From Alphaproteobacteria bacterium (GTDB lineage: Bacteria; Pseudomonadota; Alphaproteobacteria; Rhizobiales; Rhizobiaceae), in contig JAUIBM010000068.1 in assembly GCA_030428345.1 (NCBI GenBank), forward strand, positions 1-9,653: a DNA stretch of 9,653 nt. The letters run 5' to 3'. The position numbers and the translations under genes were made by a program. Of the stretch, positions 1-6,300 are shown one piece after another. Under the pieces are notes generated by a model. It was not told the origin of the DNA, did no database searches, and worked only from the letters and a program-made list of their open reading frames with translations. How positions within the stretch are numbered: position 1 is the stretch's first letter; each line of letters starts with the position of its first letter.

Positions 1-906
1 CTCGAACTCGTTCTGCATCCAGCGGTTGCGCTCCATGTTGATCTCCATGGTCGCGATCCGCTCGGCCACCGGCGCGTTCATCGCCGCGAGCGTCTGCTTG
101 CCGATCGTGCCGAGCGCCTCCAGGCCCATATTCTCCTGGAAGGCGATCACCGCCTCGCCCAGGGCCTTGTCATAGATCGGGCTCTCGTCCGGCGCGCCGC
201 TATAGACGCCGGCCTCGATCATGCGCTTGCGGATCGCAGGAATGCGCGGATCCTCATCCCCCGGCCGCAGAACCTTGCCGTCCGCCACGCTCGTCCAGCC
301 GCCATTGGCCTCGATCCTGCGATAGGCCGCCAGCGCCCTTCGCAGCCGCTCATAGCGCGAGGTATGCGGCGCCAGCAGGCGCAGATAGGCTTTCACATGC
401 GTCGTCTTGCGCAGGCTGGAAAGGATCGCCTCGCCGCCAACCGCGGTCGGATAGATCACCAGCTCGCGATTGACCTCGCGCGGGTTGAGCCGGCCGGCAT
501 TCATGTGCTGGGCGTAGGAGACGGCGGCCGTGGTGAGGTGGATTTCCAGATCGGCCAGCGCCTCGGGGCTGGTCGCCGAGACCTTCGCGACGAGATCGCT
601 CGCGTCGTAATCCCCCGGATGCAGGCCGTCCTCATGGGCAAGGTTCAGCGCCTCGACCATCTGGCCGGCCTTGAAATTGGCCTTTCCCTCCTCGATCCAG
701 ATCGGCGCATAGCCGTTTTCGGCGTAGTGCTTGTCGATATCGCCGAGCCGCTGGCGCAGGGAGTCGCTGGAAGCCTCGGCAATGCGCCGTTCCAGTTCGG
801 CCTTGAGCGGCGGCAATTGGGCGGAGGCCTGCGCCGCCGCCAGCGCGACAAGGGCCATGGCCAGGCCCGCCGCCCTCATGCCGAAGAAGTTCTGCGCGAA
901 TCGCAT
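1..906 (-). CDS. L,D-transpeptidase, YcbB-like (N-terminal part, 3' end outside window)
   Basis: Probably an exported murein L,D-transpeptidase, which makes 3-3 crosslinks in periplasmic peptidoglycan. The frame is open from the ATG at 906 to the window edge, giving 302 codons. Residues 1-29 form a signal peptide: a basic start, a hydrophobic Ala/Leu stretch, then an A-S-A cleavage site. Residues 35-200 resemble the YcbB scaffold domain, including YAENGYAPIW (61-70) and a HMNAGRLNPREV segment (134-145). Residues 220-275 resemble a peptidoglycan-binding domain, ending in AFQENMGLEALGTIGKQTL. The MNAPVAERIATMEINMERNRW segment (276-296) is typical of the family just before the catalytic domain. 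The catalytic Cys/His motif would lie outside the window, so activity cannot be judged. GGGGAG eight bases upstream supports this start over the in-frame ATG at 879. The gene is divergent from the diguanylate cyclase gene. Confidence 0.85.
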   Translation of the reverse strand, partial: MRFAQNFFGMRAAGLAMALVALAAAQASAQLPPLKAELERRIAEASSDSLRQRLGDIDKHYAENGYAPIWIEEGKANFKAGQMVEALNLAHEDGLHPGDYDASDLVAKVSATSPEALADLEIHLTTAAVSYAQHMNAGRLNPREVNRELVIYPTAVGGEAILSSLRKTTHVKAYLRLLAPHTSRYERLRRALAAYRRIEANGGWTSVADGKVLRPGDEDPRIPAIRKRMIEAGVYSGAPDESPIYDKALGEAVIAFQENMGLEALGTIGKQTLAAMNAPVAERIATMEINMERNRWMQNEFE

Positions 907-914
907 CCGTTAAT

Positions 915-920
915 CTCCCC
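915..920 (-). promoter_or_regulatory. Ribosome binding site of the L,D-transpeptidase gene
   Basis: On the minus strand this reads GGGGAG, eight bases before the ATG at 906. It decides the start, because a second in-frame ATG at 879 would also leave a usable signal peptide but lacks such a site. Confidence 0.6.
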
Positions 921-956
921 AAGTGTCCGGCGCGGGCCCCGCACGCCAAGACTGGA

Positions 957-962
957 ATAATA
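957..962 (-). promoter_or_regulatory. Possible -10 element for the L,D-transpeptidase gene
   Basis: The minus strand reads TATTAT here, five of six matches to the sigma-70 -10 consensus, and transcription would start about 45 bases before the ATG. I see no good -35 hexamer at the right distance, so this rests on one hexamer in the 235-bp divergent region 907-1141. That region also has an imperfect palindrome, CATCGGATCGATG, at 1032-1044, which may mean nothing. Confidence 0.25.
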
Positions 963-1128
963 CATGTCATGGATAATGGCGCGCCAGCCCGCCTTTGCAA
1001 GCCTTTGCGCAAACCTGCCCGTATTTGAGTTCATCGGATCGATGTTCAATCGACAGATCGTGGTAACCGCATATTTGGATTTGTCCCCCATAGTAACATT
1101 CTTGAAGTCCGCTCACCCCTGCGTGTCT

Positions 1129-1132
1129 GGAG
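1129..1132 (+). promoter_or_regulatory. Ribosome binding site supporting the GTG start of the diguanylate cyclase
   Basis: GGAG lies nine bases before the GTG at 1142. This supports a non-ATG start, which is needed to include the first membrane segment. Confidence 0.5.
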
Positions 1133-1141
1133 TAAAATCAG

Positions 1142-3043
1142 GTGGAGTCCCTCTGGGCCGAATTGCTGACCAACATCGCGATTGTCGCGATCGCGGTATC
1201 GGTGTGGACGCACGGCCATCACTGGATCGACGCCCGGCACACCCTGCTGCGCTCGCTCGCCTTCGGTCTGCTGATGGGCGTCGGCGCATTGTCGGTAATG
1301 CGCTTTCCGGTAGAGGTCATGCCGGGGGTACTCGTCGATCTGCGTTTGTCCATGGTCGCGCTGGCCGGTTTCTGGGGCGGCCCGCCCGGCGGATTGCTGG
1401 CCGGGGCAATGACGGCCGCCTATCGCCTGCAACAGGGTGGCGTCGGGGCGTTTGCCGGCAGCATCTCGATCTCGGTGGCCACAGCGGTGGGAATCGGCGC
1501 ACATCTGGCCCTGCGCGGCCGCACCACCCGACCCCGGCACATTGTCCTGATGGCGTTCATCCTCTCCGCCGGCTGCATGCTGAGCTTCCTCGCCCTGCCG
1601 GCCCATGTGCTGGAAGTCGTCGCCTCGCAGGCGATCCTGCCGACGGGCGTGTTGACCTTTGTCGGCGTTCTGGTCGCCAGCTTCCCGCTTCGCCACGAAT
1701 TGCTGCGGCGCGAGGCGCTGGAGTCCAAGCGCATCTACAAATCCGTTGTCGAGGCGCTTCCCGACTGCCTGAACGTCAAGGACCCGCAGGGCCGGTTCGT
1801 CGCCGCCAATCCCGCCACCGCAGAGCTGATGAGGGCCCGAAGTTCCGCGGACCTGATCGGCAAGTCCGATTTCGACTTCTATCCGCGCCAGATTGCAGAG
1901 ACGTTCAGGAAGGACGAGTTGTCCGTCCTGAAGTCGGAAGCGCCGCAGACATTCGAGCAGCATCTGCAGGACGAAACGGGCGGGACGATCTGGCTGTCCA
2001 CGCTCAAGGCGCCGCTCCGCGACAATGCCGGCGCGATGGTCGGGATCATCACCCACAATCGCGACATCACCTTGCAAAAGAAGCTGGCCCTGGACCTGGC
2101 GGAAAGCGAGCGCCGCCTCGCCTACGCCCTGTCCCATATGGCAGACGGGCTGGCGATGTTCGACAAGGACGGCTTGCTCGTGCTGTGCAACGAACAATAT
2201 CGCTCGATGTTTCCGCTCACAGCCGATCTTCGCGTTCCCGGAACGCCGCATGCCACGATCCTGCGCGCAGCCGCCGAACGCGGCGAGGAGGACATTGCGC
2301 CAAACCAGGTGGAAAGCTGGATCGAGAGCATTGCCGGCTCCGCCAGGACCTCTGGCGAGCGGCAGGTCAGGATCGCCGATGGCCGCTGGCTTCAGATCAA
2401 GACGAGCCCGACCGAAGACGGCGGCACGCTCACCCTGTTTTCCGACATTACCGCCGCCAAGCGGAGCGAGGCCGCGCTTCTTCAGTCCAACGAGAAGTTG
2501 AGCCTGCTGGCGCATCGCGACGGTCTGACCGACTTGTTGACGCGGCGCGCCTTCGACGAAGCGCTCGAACGCGAATTCGGCCGCGCCCGCCGCAACGCGA
2601 CCCAGCTCAGCCTGCTGCTGCTCGATGTCGACTGGTTCAAGAACTACAACGACCATTACGGCCATCCGGCGGGCGATGAGTGCCTGCGCGCGGTCAGCCG
2701 TTGCATCGCGGAGGCGGCGCGACGGCCCGCCGATTCCTCGGCGCGCTATGGCGGGGAGGAATTCGCCATCCTCTTGCCGGAGACCGACGCCAAGGGCGCA
2801 TTTGTCCTTGCCGGAACCATCCGTACAAATGTGAAAGTGATGCGGATCCCCCATGTGGCCAGCGAGAAGAAGGTGGTGACGGTCAGTATCGGCGTCGCCA
2901 CATTCGATCCGTCGAAGCCGGGAATGGGACGCGCCGACTTGCTGCGCCAGGCCGACGAGGCCCTCTACGCCGCCAAGGCGGCCGGGCGAGACCGGATCAT
3001 CGGCTGGCGGCCGCAGGCACCCCGCGTGGCGAAGGCCGGCTGA
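1142..3043 (+). CDS. Membrane diguanylate cyclase: 5TMR-LYT-type sensor, two PAS domains, GGDEF
   Basis: Makes cyclic di-GMP from two GTP at the inner membrane; 633 residues. Residues 5-182 form about five to six membrane segments with the marks of a 5TMR-LYT sensor: D66-L-R68, the GGPPGG turn at 79-84, R95 and G99-G100. PAS 1 covers about 199-312 (ALPDCLNVKDPQGRF, then a NRDIT end). PAS 2 covers about 323-440 (MADGLAMFDKDG, then SDIT). The GGDEF domain covers about 455-622. It has the metal-binding LLLLDVDWFK (D495), the active site RYGGEEF (G537-F541), and an inhibitory I-site R528-P-A-D531 at the spacing seen in PleD. It is therefore likely an active, product-inhibited cyclase, and no EAL domain is attached. 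The start is GTG with GGAG nine bases upstream; the next in-frame ATG would remove the first membrane helix. The ligand sensed cannot be read from the sequence. Confidence 0.93.
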   Translation: MESLWAELLTNIAIVAIAVSVWTHGHHWIDARHTLLRSLAFGLLMGVGALSVMRFPVEVMPGVLVDLRLSMVALAGFWGGPPGGLLAGAMTAAYRLQQGGVGAFAGSISISVATAVGIGAHLALRGRTTRPRHIVLMAFILSAGCMLSFLALPAHVLEVVASQAILPTGVLTFVGVLVASFPLRHELLRREALESKRIYKSVVEALPDCLNVKDPQGRFVAANPATAELMRARSSADLIGKSDFDFYPRQIAETFRKDELSVLKSEAPQTFEQHLQDETGGTIWLSTLKAPLRDNAGAMVGIITHNRDITLQKKLALDLAESERRLAYALSHMADGLAMFDKDGLLVLCNEQYRSMFPLTADLRVPGTPHATILRAAAERGEEDIAPNQVESWIESIAGSARTSGERQVRIADGRWLQIKTSPTEDGGTLTLFSDITAAKRSEAALLQSNEKLSLLAHRDGLTDLLTRRAFDEALEREFGRARRNATQLSLLLLDVDWFKNYNDHYGHPAGDECLRAVSRCIAEAARRPADSSARYGGEEFAILLPETDAKGAFVLAGTIRTNVKVMRIPHVASEKKVVTVSIGVATFDPSKPGMGRADLLRQADEALYAAKAAGRDRIIGWRPQAPRVAKAG

Positions 3044-3048
3044 TCGTC

Positions 3049-3077
3049 CCGGCGGCGCCGCAGCACCCTTGCGCCGG
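3049..3077. terminator. GC-rich hairpin between two convergent genes
   Basis: CCGGCG at 3049-3054 pairs with CGCCGG at 3072-3077, inside the 40-bp gap between the convergent cyclase and permease genes. There is no T run on either side, so it is not a standard intrinsic terminator. It may only be chance in GC-rich DNA. Confidence 0.25.
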
Positions 3078-3083
3078 CCGCGC

Positions 3084-3923
3084 TCAGTCTCGCGCCCGGC
3101 TGGCCGAGCGCATCGCCTCGGCGCGCCGCAGCCGCCGTTCCAGCCGCCGCAGCGCCAGCGACAGTCCGATCGTCAGGATCAGATAGACATAGGCGACGAT
3201 GGAATAGGTCTCGAAGAAGCGGAACGAACCCGAGGCGTAGACCTTTCCCATCTGGGTCAGGTCCGCGACCCCCAGCACCGAGACCAGCGAGGAATCCTTG
3301 ACCATCGCCACGAAATCATTGCCCAGCGGCGGCAGGATGGTGCGCACCGCCTGCGGCATGACGATCAGGCGGAAGCGCTGCCAGGCGGTGAGGCCGAGCG
3401 CCTTGGCGGCCTCGATCTGGCCGGCCTCCACCGCCTGGATGCCGGCCCGGAAAATCTCGGCCAGGAACGCCGAGTAGCCGATCGTCAGCGCCAGCACCGC
3501 CCGCCAGACCAGCGGAAAGTCGCGCACCACCATCGGCTCGAACAGCCCTGCGGCGTGCAGCGGGCTCGCCAGCCAGTTGAAGGCGGCGACGAAGGCCGGA
3601 GCGCCGACAAAGGCGATGTAGAACAGCAGCACCAGGATCGGCACGCCGCGGATGACCTCGACATAGAACCGCGCGACCTGGCGCAGGACGAGCGAGCCGG
3701 AAAGCGCCATCACCGCCAGCGTCAGCCCCAGCAGGCAGGCGAGGCAAAATCCGGTCAGCGTCACGAAGATCGTGGTGTGGACGCCGCGCAGAATCGCGAG
3801 AAATATCTGCGTGTAGAGCCCGCTCGACGCGATCAGCGCCGCGGCCGCAATGCCGAGCAGGCCAAGCGCGACAAGCCAGTAGGGGAAGTCCTCGCCGGCC
3901 GATCGCGCCCGGCCGGGCTTCAT
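3084..3923 (-). CDS. Polar amino acid ABC transporter permease (HisM/GlnP type)
   Basis: Inner-membrane channel subunit of a polar amino acid importer; 279 residues. The hydrophobic segments are at about 15-33, 48-74, 86-108, 141-158 and 240-262, with a short one near 205-220. The entry sequence RGVPILVLLFYIAF (92-105) is characteristic of the His/Glu/Gln/Arg/opine permease family. The cytoplasmic EAA loop, which docks the ATPase, is clear at 155-192 (EIFRAGIQAVEAGQIEAAKALG, then RLIVMPQA), followed by LPPLGNDFVAMVKDSSLVSVLGVADLT. A purine-rich GGGGGGAAG lies before the ATG at 3923. The gene lies 80 bases downstream of the binding protein and in the same direction, so the two are probably cotranscribed. 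One permease and no ATPase are present here, so a homodimeric channel with an ATPase from elsewhere is the simplest model. The C-terminus is Arg-rich. The substrate cannot be read from the permease. Confidence 0.92.
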   Translation of the reverse strand: MKPGRARSAGEDFPYWLVALGLLGIAAAALIASSGLYTQIFLAILRGVHTTIFVTLTGFCLACLLGLTLAVMALSGSLVLRQVARFYVEVIRGVPILVLLFYIAFVGAPAFVAAFNWLASPLHAAGLFEPMVVRDFPLVWRAVLALTIGYSAFLAEIFRAGIQAVEAGQIEAAKALGLTAWQRFRLIVMPQAVRTILPPLGNDFVAMVKDSSLVSVLGVADLTQMGKVYASGSFRFFETYSIVAYVYLILTIGLSLALRRLERRLRRAEAMRSASRARD

Positions 3924-4003
3924 GCCGCGCTTCCCCCCGGCGCGATGGCGCAGCGGAACAATCGTTGGCGCACGCCCGGATCAATCTCGGCTGCGGCCAA
4001 TTG

Positions 4004-4801
4004 CTACTCGCCGAACTTGTAGTCGAGGAACCACTTCTTGTTGAGCGCGTCGAGCGTGCCGTCCGCCTTAAGCGCCGCGATCGCGGCGTTGACCGGCGCG
4101 ACGAGATCGGAGCCCTTGGGGAAGATGAAGCCGAAATCCTCCGAGCCCAGCGCTTCGCCGACCAGCTTCAGCGTGCCGCCGGAAGCATCGACATAGCCCT
4201 TGCCGGCCGTCCCGTCGGTCAGGACCGCATCGACATCGCCGGTCTTCAGCGCCTGCACCTGCGCCCCGAACGTCTCGAACAGCTTGATCCGCGGATTGGC
4301 CTCGTCGCCGTCCAGCACGTCATAGACCGCGACATAGAAGGGGGTGGTGCCGGGTTGCGCCCCGATCAGCGCGCCCTCCACCGCCGCGAAAGACTTGGCG
4401 TCGGAAAAGCGCGCCTCGTCGGCCCGCACCAGCATGAACATTTCCGAGCGCATATAGGGATCGGAGAAATCGACCTTCTCCTTGCGGTCGTCCTTGATGG
4501 TGATGCCGGTCATGCCGATATCGAACTGGCCGGCCGAAACCGCCGGGATCATCGCGTCCCAGGAGGCGTTCTGGTATTCGACCTTGAAATTGAGCCGCCG
4601 AGCGACCTCGTCCATCGCGTCATATTCCCAGCCGATCTGCTTTCCAGTCTTGGGATCGATGAATTGCAGCGGCGGATAGGCGTTCTCGGTCACCACGACG
4701 ACGGATTTGCCGCCCAGATCCGGCAGCGCCTGCGCATGAGCCGCGGCGGCGGGGAGGGTGAGGCCGGCAAGGGCGGCGGCGAATACCAATTTCCGGAACA
4801 T
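4004..4801 (-). CDS. Periplasmic amino acid-binding protein of an ABC importer (SBP family 3)
   Basis: Captures an amino acid in the periplasm and delivers it to the permease encoded next to it; 265 residues. Residues 1-23 are a signal peptide ending A-H-A. The mature part follows family 3: VVTENAYPPLQFIDP (37-50), GWEYDAMDEVARRL (57-70), WDAMIPAVSAGQFDIGMTGITI (81-102), then DDRKEKVDFSDPY (104-116), where R106 is at the position that normally binds the ligand carboxylate. LTDGTAGKGY (195-203) and FIFPKGSDL (225-233) lie in the second lobe. A longer reading from an ATG at 4927 would put 42 non-signal residues in front, while the ATG at 4801 begins a standard signal peptide and has GAGG seven bases upstream, so 4801 is chosen. 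Ligand class is uncertain; a polar amino acid is the family default. Confidence 0.92.
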   Translation of the reverse strand: MFRKLVFAAALAGLTLPAAAAHAQALPDLGGKSVVVVTENAYPPLQFIDPKTGKQIGWEYDAMDEVARRLNFKVEYQNASWDAMIPAVSAGQFDIGMTGITIKDDRKEKVDFSDPYMRSEMFMLVRADEARFSDAKSFAAVEGALIGAQPGTTPFYVAVYDVLDGDEANPRIKLFETFGAQVQALKTGDVDAVLTDGTAGKGYVDASGGTLKLVGEALGSEDFGFIFPKGSDLVAPVNAAIAALKADGTLDALNKKWFLDYKFGE

Positions 4802-4923
4802 GATCGTGCCTCGGGTCTGGCTGAACGGGCGCTTTTGCTGCTCGTTCCAGTGTGACCGGAAAACCGGCGCGCAATCAAGTTGGGCGCAGCGTCCGGCCAT
4901 GCCTTTTTCGCCCCTGCTGGCGC

Positions 4924-4945
4924 GCATGATCCATTTGGGTCATGC
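4924..4945. promoter_or_regulatory. Imperfect palindrome in a divergent promoter region, possible operator
   Basis: The arms GCATGATCC (4924-4932) and GGGTCATGC (4937-4945) match at eight of nine positions around a 4-base ATTT spacer. The site lies in the 248-bp region 4802-5049, between the divergently read binding protein (starting 4801) and the cysteine-rich protein (starting 5050). It is about 120 bases from the first start and 105 from the second. The size and symmetry suit a dimeric regulator, but no regulator gene is in the window and I saw no second copy. I found no convincing -35/-10 pair in this region for either gene. Confidence 0.35.
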
Positions 4946-5036
4946 CGGCCCCACCCCCGAATCCTAGAGTCGCGCCTGCGCGCGGTCCCTCGAGGCGTTG
5001 CGCGCCCTGGCCATCCAGGCTTTCGCAATGACATTG

Positions 5037-5042
5037 AAGGAG
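5037..5042 (+). promoter_or_regulatory. Strong ribosome binding site of the cysteine-rich protein gene
   Basis: AAGGAG lies seven bases before the ATG at 5050. This near-consensus site is one of the main reasons to treat the short downstream frame as a real gene. Confidence 0.65.
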
Positions 5043-5049
5043 TACAATC

Positions 5050-5364
5050 ATGAGGAGAATTGCGCTGGCAATTCTGATCCTGGCCGGCTCAAGCTGCGCC
5101 GGGATTGCCGGACAAATCCACGCAAACCAGGCGAGCCAGCCCCTGACTGCGGAAAAGATTCATTTCCAGAGCGACAAGCAGGACCTGAAGCTTCACTTCC
5201 TGGCGAAGACGCCCACCAGGGATCGCCCGGCGATGTCGACCCCGCAGGACGCCACGAAAATGGCCTATGGCTGCCAGCCCGGCTATTACATCTGCAACAC
5301 GCGCAATGGCGACATCTGCTGCCCCAATGGCAGCGGCTGCAGCGTCGAAGGCTATTGCTACTGA
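5050..5364 (+). CDS. Small secreted protein with a six-cysteine C-terminal module, family unknown
   Basis: I do not recognise this 104-residue protein. Residues 1-25 look like a signal peptide: MRR, a hydrophobic Ala/Ile/Leu core, then Gly/Ala-rich sequence with possible cuts after A20 or A25. C16 sits in GSSC, which is not a standard lipobox. Residues 26-72 are polar and charged without cysteine. Residues 73-104 hold six cysteines spaced C-x6-C-x7-CC-x5-C-x5-C (C75, C82, C90, C91, C97, C103), with GYY, a CCPNG turn and a final GYCY. In oxidising periplasm or outside the cell they could form three disulfides. The pattern resembles half of a granulin-like or knottin fold, but this is only likeness in spacing. 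An AAGGAG site and a terminator 64 bases downstream support a real monocistronic gene. It is divergent from the transporter genes. A toxin, inhibitor or envelope structural role are all open. Confidence 0.75.
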   Translation: MRRIALAILILAGSSCAGIAGQIHANQASQPLTAEKIHFQSDKQDLKLHFLAKTPTRDRPAMSTPQDATKMAYGCQPGYYICNTRNGDICCPNGSGCSVEGYCY

Positions 5365-5369
5365 CGAGT

Positions 5370-5388
5370 CGCCTTGCCGGGGAAGGCG
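5370..5388 (+). terminator. Short hairpin just after the cysteine-rich gene
   Basis: CGCCTT (5370-5375) pairs with AAGGCG (5383-5388) around a 7-base loop, starting five bases past the stop codon. It has no T run, so it may protect the mRNA end rather than terminate transcription. The stronger terminator follows at 5428-5454. Confidence 0.3.
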
Positions 5389-5427
5389 CAATCAGGCCTT
5401 GCCTCCGGCGACCTTCCCGACGCCAAC

Positions 5428-5454
5428 AAAAAAGGCGGCTCCAGGCCGCCTTTT
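5428..5454. terminator. Bidirectional intrinsic terminator between rplS and the cysteine-rich gene
   Basis: AAAAGGCGGC (5430-5439) and GCCGCCTTTT (5445-5454) form a perfect 10-bp stem around a 5-base loop. Read on the minus strand, the GC stem is followed by six T, a strong terminator 23 bases past the rplS stop. Read on the plus strand it is followed by TTTT and ends the cysteine-rich gene. Confidence 0.85.
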
Positions 5455-5476
5455 CCGATTGTCGTGAAGAAAACCG

Positions 5477-6007
5477 TTATTCCGCGGTCGGCTCGGCCGC
5501 CTTTTCCGCCGCTGCAGCCGCCTCGGCTGCTTCCGCCGCAGCCTTCTCCGCCGCCAGGGCTTCCGCCGCCGCGACCTTCTCGGCCTCCAGGCGGGCCTTC
5601 TCGGCCTGCATGGCCTGGCGCTCGGCGTCGTTCAGCTTGCGCGCGCGCGTGCCGGTGTTCTCCGAGATGCGGGCCGACTTGCCGCGCAGATTGCGCAGGT
5701 AATAGAGCTTGGCGCGCCGCACCTTGCCGCGGCGAACGATCTCGACGCCCTCGACCATCGGCGAATAGATCGGGAAGACGCGCTCCACGCCCTCGCCATA
5801 GGAAATCTTGCGGACGGTGAAGTTCTCGTTGAGGCCGCTGCCCGAACGCCCGATCACGACGCCTTCATAGGCCTGCACGCGGGTGCGGGTGCCTTCCGTG
5901 ACGCGTACGAGGACGCGAACCGTGTCGCCTGCCTCGAATTCGGGGAAGGTGCGCTTGGCCGCGATGACGGCGATCTGCTCGGCCTCGAGCTGCTGGATGA
6001 TGTTCAT
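5477..6007 (-). CDS. rplS: Ribosomal protein bL19 with a long Ala/Glu-rich C-terminal tail
   Basis: Large-subunit protein at the 30S-50S interface; 176 residues. The core is typical: MNIIQQLEAEQI at the start, FEAGDTVRVLVRVTEGTRTRVQAYEGVVI (24-52), ENFTVRKISYGEGVERVFPIYSP (61-83), and RRGKVRRAKLYYLRNLRGKSARI (92-114). The family core ends near residue 117. About 55 more residues follow, almost only Ala, Glu, Lys and Arg with no proline until P173; they are probably a charged helix or coiled coil. An upstream in-frame ATG at 6118 would add 37 residues unlike the family, so the start is set at 6007, where the standard bL19 N-terminus begins. Last gene of the minus-strand operon, but set apart from trmD by 291 bases, with its own leader and a strong terminator behind. 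Confidence 0.96.
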   Translation of the reverse strand: MNIIQQLEAEQIAVIAAKRTFPEFEAGDTVRVLVRVTEGTRTRVQAYEGVVIGRSGSGLNENFTVRKISYGEGVERVFPIYSPMVEGVEIVRRGKVRRAKLYYLRNLRGKSARISENTGTRARKLNDAERQAMQAEKARLEAEKVAAAEALAAEKAAAEAAEAAAAAEKAAEPTAE

Positions 6008-6053
6008 GTTTCCAAACCTTTTGTCGCACGGGCCGCCCCCGCTTGCCGGGTTC

Positions 6054-6101
6054 TGGCCCAATGTCTTTGATTGTTCGACGGCCAGAGCGTCCGCTGGGCC
6101 A
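6054..6101 (-). promoter_or_regulatory. Possible structured leader of rplS
   Basis: TGGCCCA (6054-6060) and TGGGCCA (6095-6101) are inverted repeats that could pair in the rplS 5' leader, closing a 34-base loop. A smaller hairpin lies further upstream, GGAAC/GTTCC at 6123-6136. Ribosomal protein genes are often controlled through leader RNA, but I cannot match this to a known leader family; treat it as a candidate only. Confidence 0.25.
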
Positions 6102-6183
6102 AAACCCTCATGGGGCAAGGCTGGAACCTGCGTTCCGGGACGAATGCGCCTGTCTCTTTCCGGTTGCAGGAAAAAGTTGGGCT

Positions 6184-6212
6184 TCCATAGTGCAATTGCG
6201 TCGGTTTGTCGA
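6184..6212 (-). promoter_or_regulatory. Possible promoter for rplS
   Basis: The minus strand reads TCGACA (6212-6207, five of six to the -35 consensus), a 17-base spacer, then TATGGA (6189-6184, three of six to the -10). Transcription would begin about 170 bases before the rplS ATG. The weak -10 keeps this low. The trmD-rplS gap (6008-6298) shows no gene otherwise. Confidence 0.3.
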
Positions 6213-6285
6213 CTGCCGCGCGCCCGGATTCTGCCGCCCGGCGCGATCCGGCCCGATCCGGCGCAAAGGTCGGCGCCAGGGCAGG

Positions 6286-6300
6286 GACCCGGGCCGGGTC
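6286..6300. repeat. Perfect inverted repeat overlapping the trmD stop codon
   Basis: GACCCGG and CCGGGTC flank a single G, covering the last two bases read in the trmD stop. There is no T run, so it is a weak terminator at best; it might mark the 3' end of the trmD message or be chance in GC-rich DNA. Confidence 0.3.

Noticed and set aside
964..2679. A 571-codon frame on the plus strand overlapping the diguanylate cyclase in another phase.
   Set aside because: Arg/Pro/Ala-rich shadow with no domain; the 1142-3043 frame carries the whole 5TMR, PAS and GGDEF series.
1046..2854. A 602-codon open frame on the minus strand opposite the diguanylate cyclase gene.
   Set aside because: It is the antisense of a gene with clear domains, and its sequence is rich in Arg, Gln and His with no recognisable motif. 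Long antisense frames are common in GC-rich DNA.
3069..4022. A 317-codon plus-strand frame over the permease.
   Set aside because: Antisense shadow of a membrane protein, giving an Arg/Gln/Asp/His-rich sequence without a known pattern.
3965..4855. A 296-codon plus-strand frame over the binding protein.
   Set aside because: Antisense of a well-defined family 3 binding protein with signal peptide; no independent support.
4830..4870. TTGATT then 17 bases then TCACAC on the minus strand as a promoter for the binding protein.
   Set aside because: The -10 match is too poor (two of six) to report as a feature.
5077..5100. Possible lipoprotein signal in the cysteine-rich protein (C16).
   Set aside because: The residues before C16 are G-S-S, lacking the Leu or similar residue at -3 of a lipobox, so a normal signal peptide is more likely.
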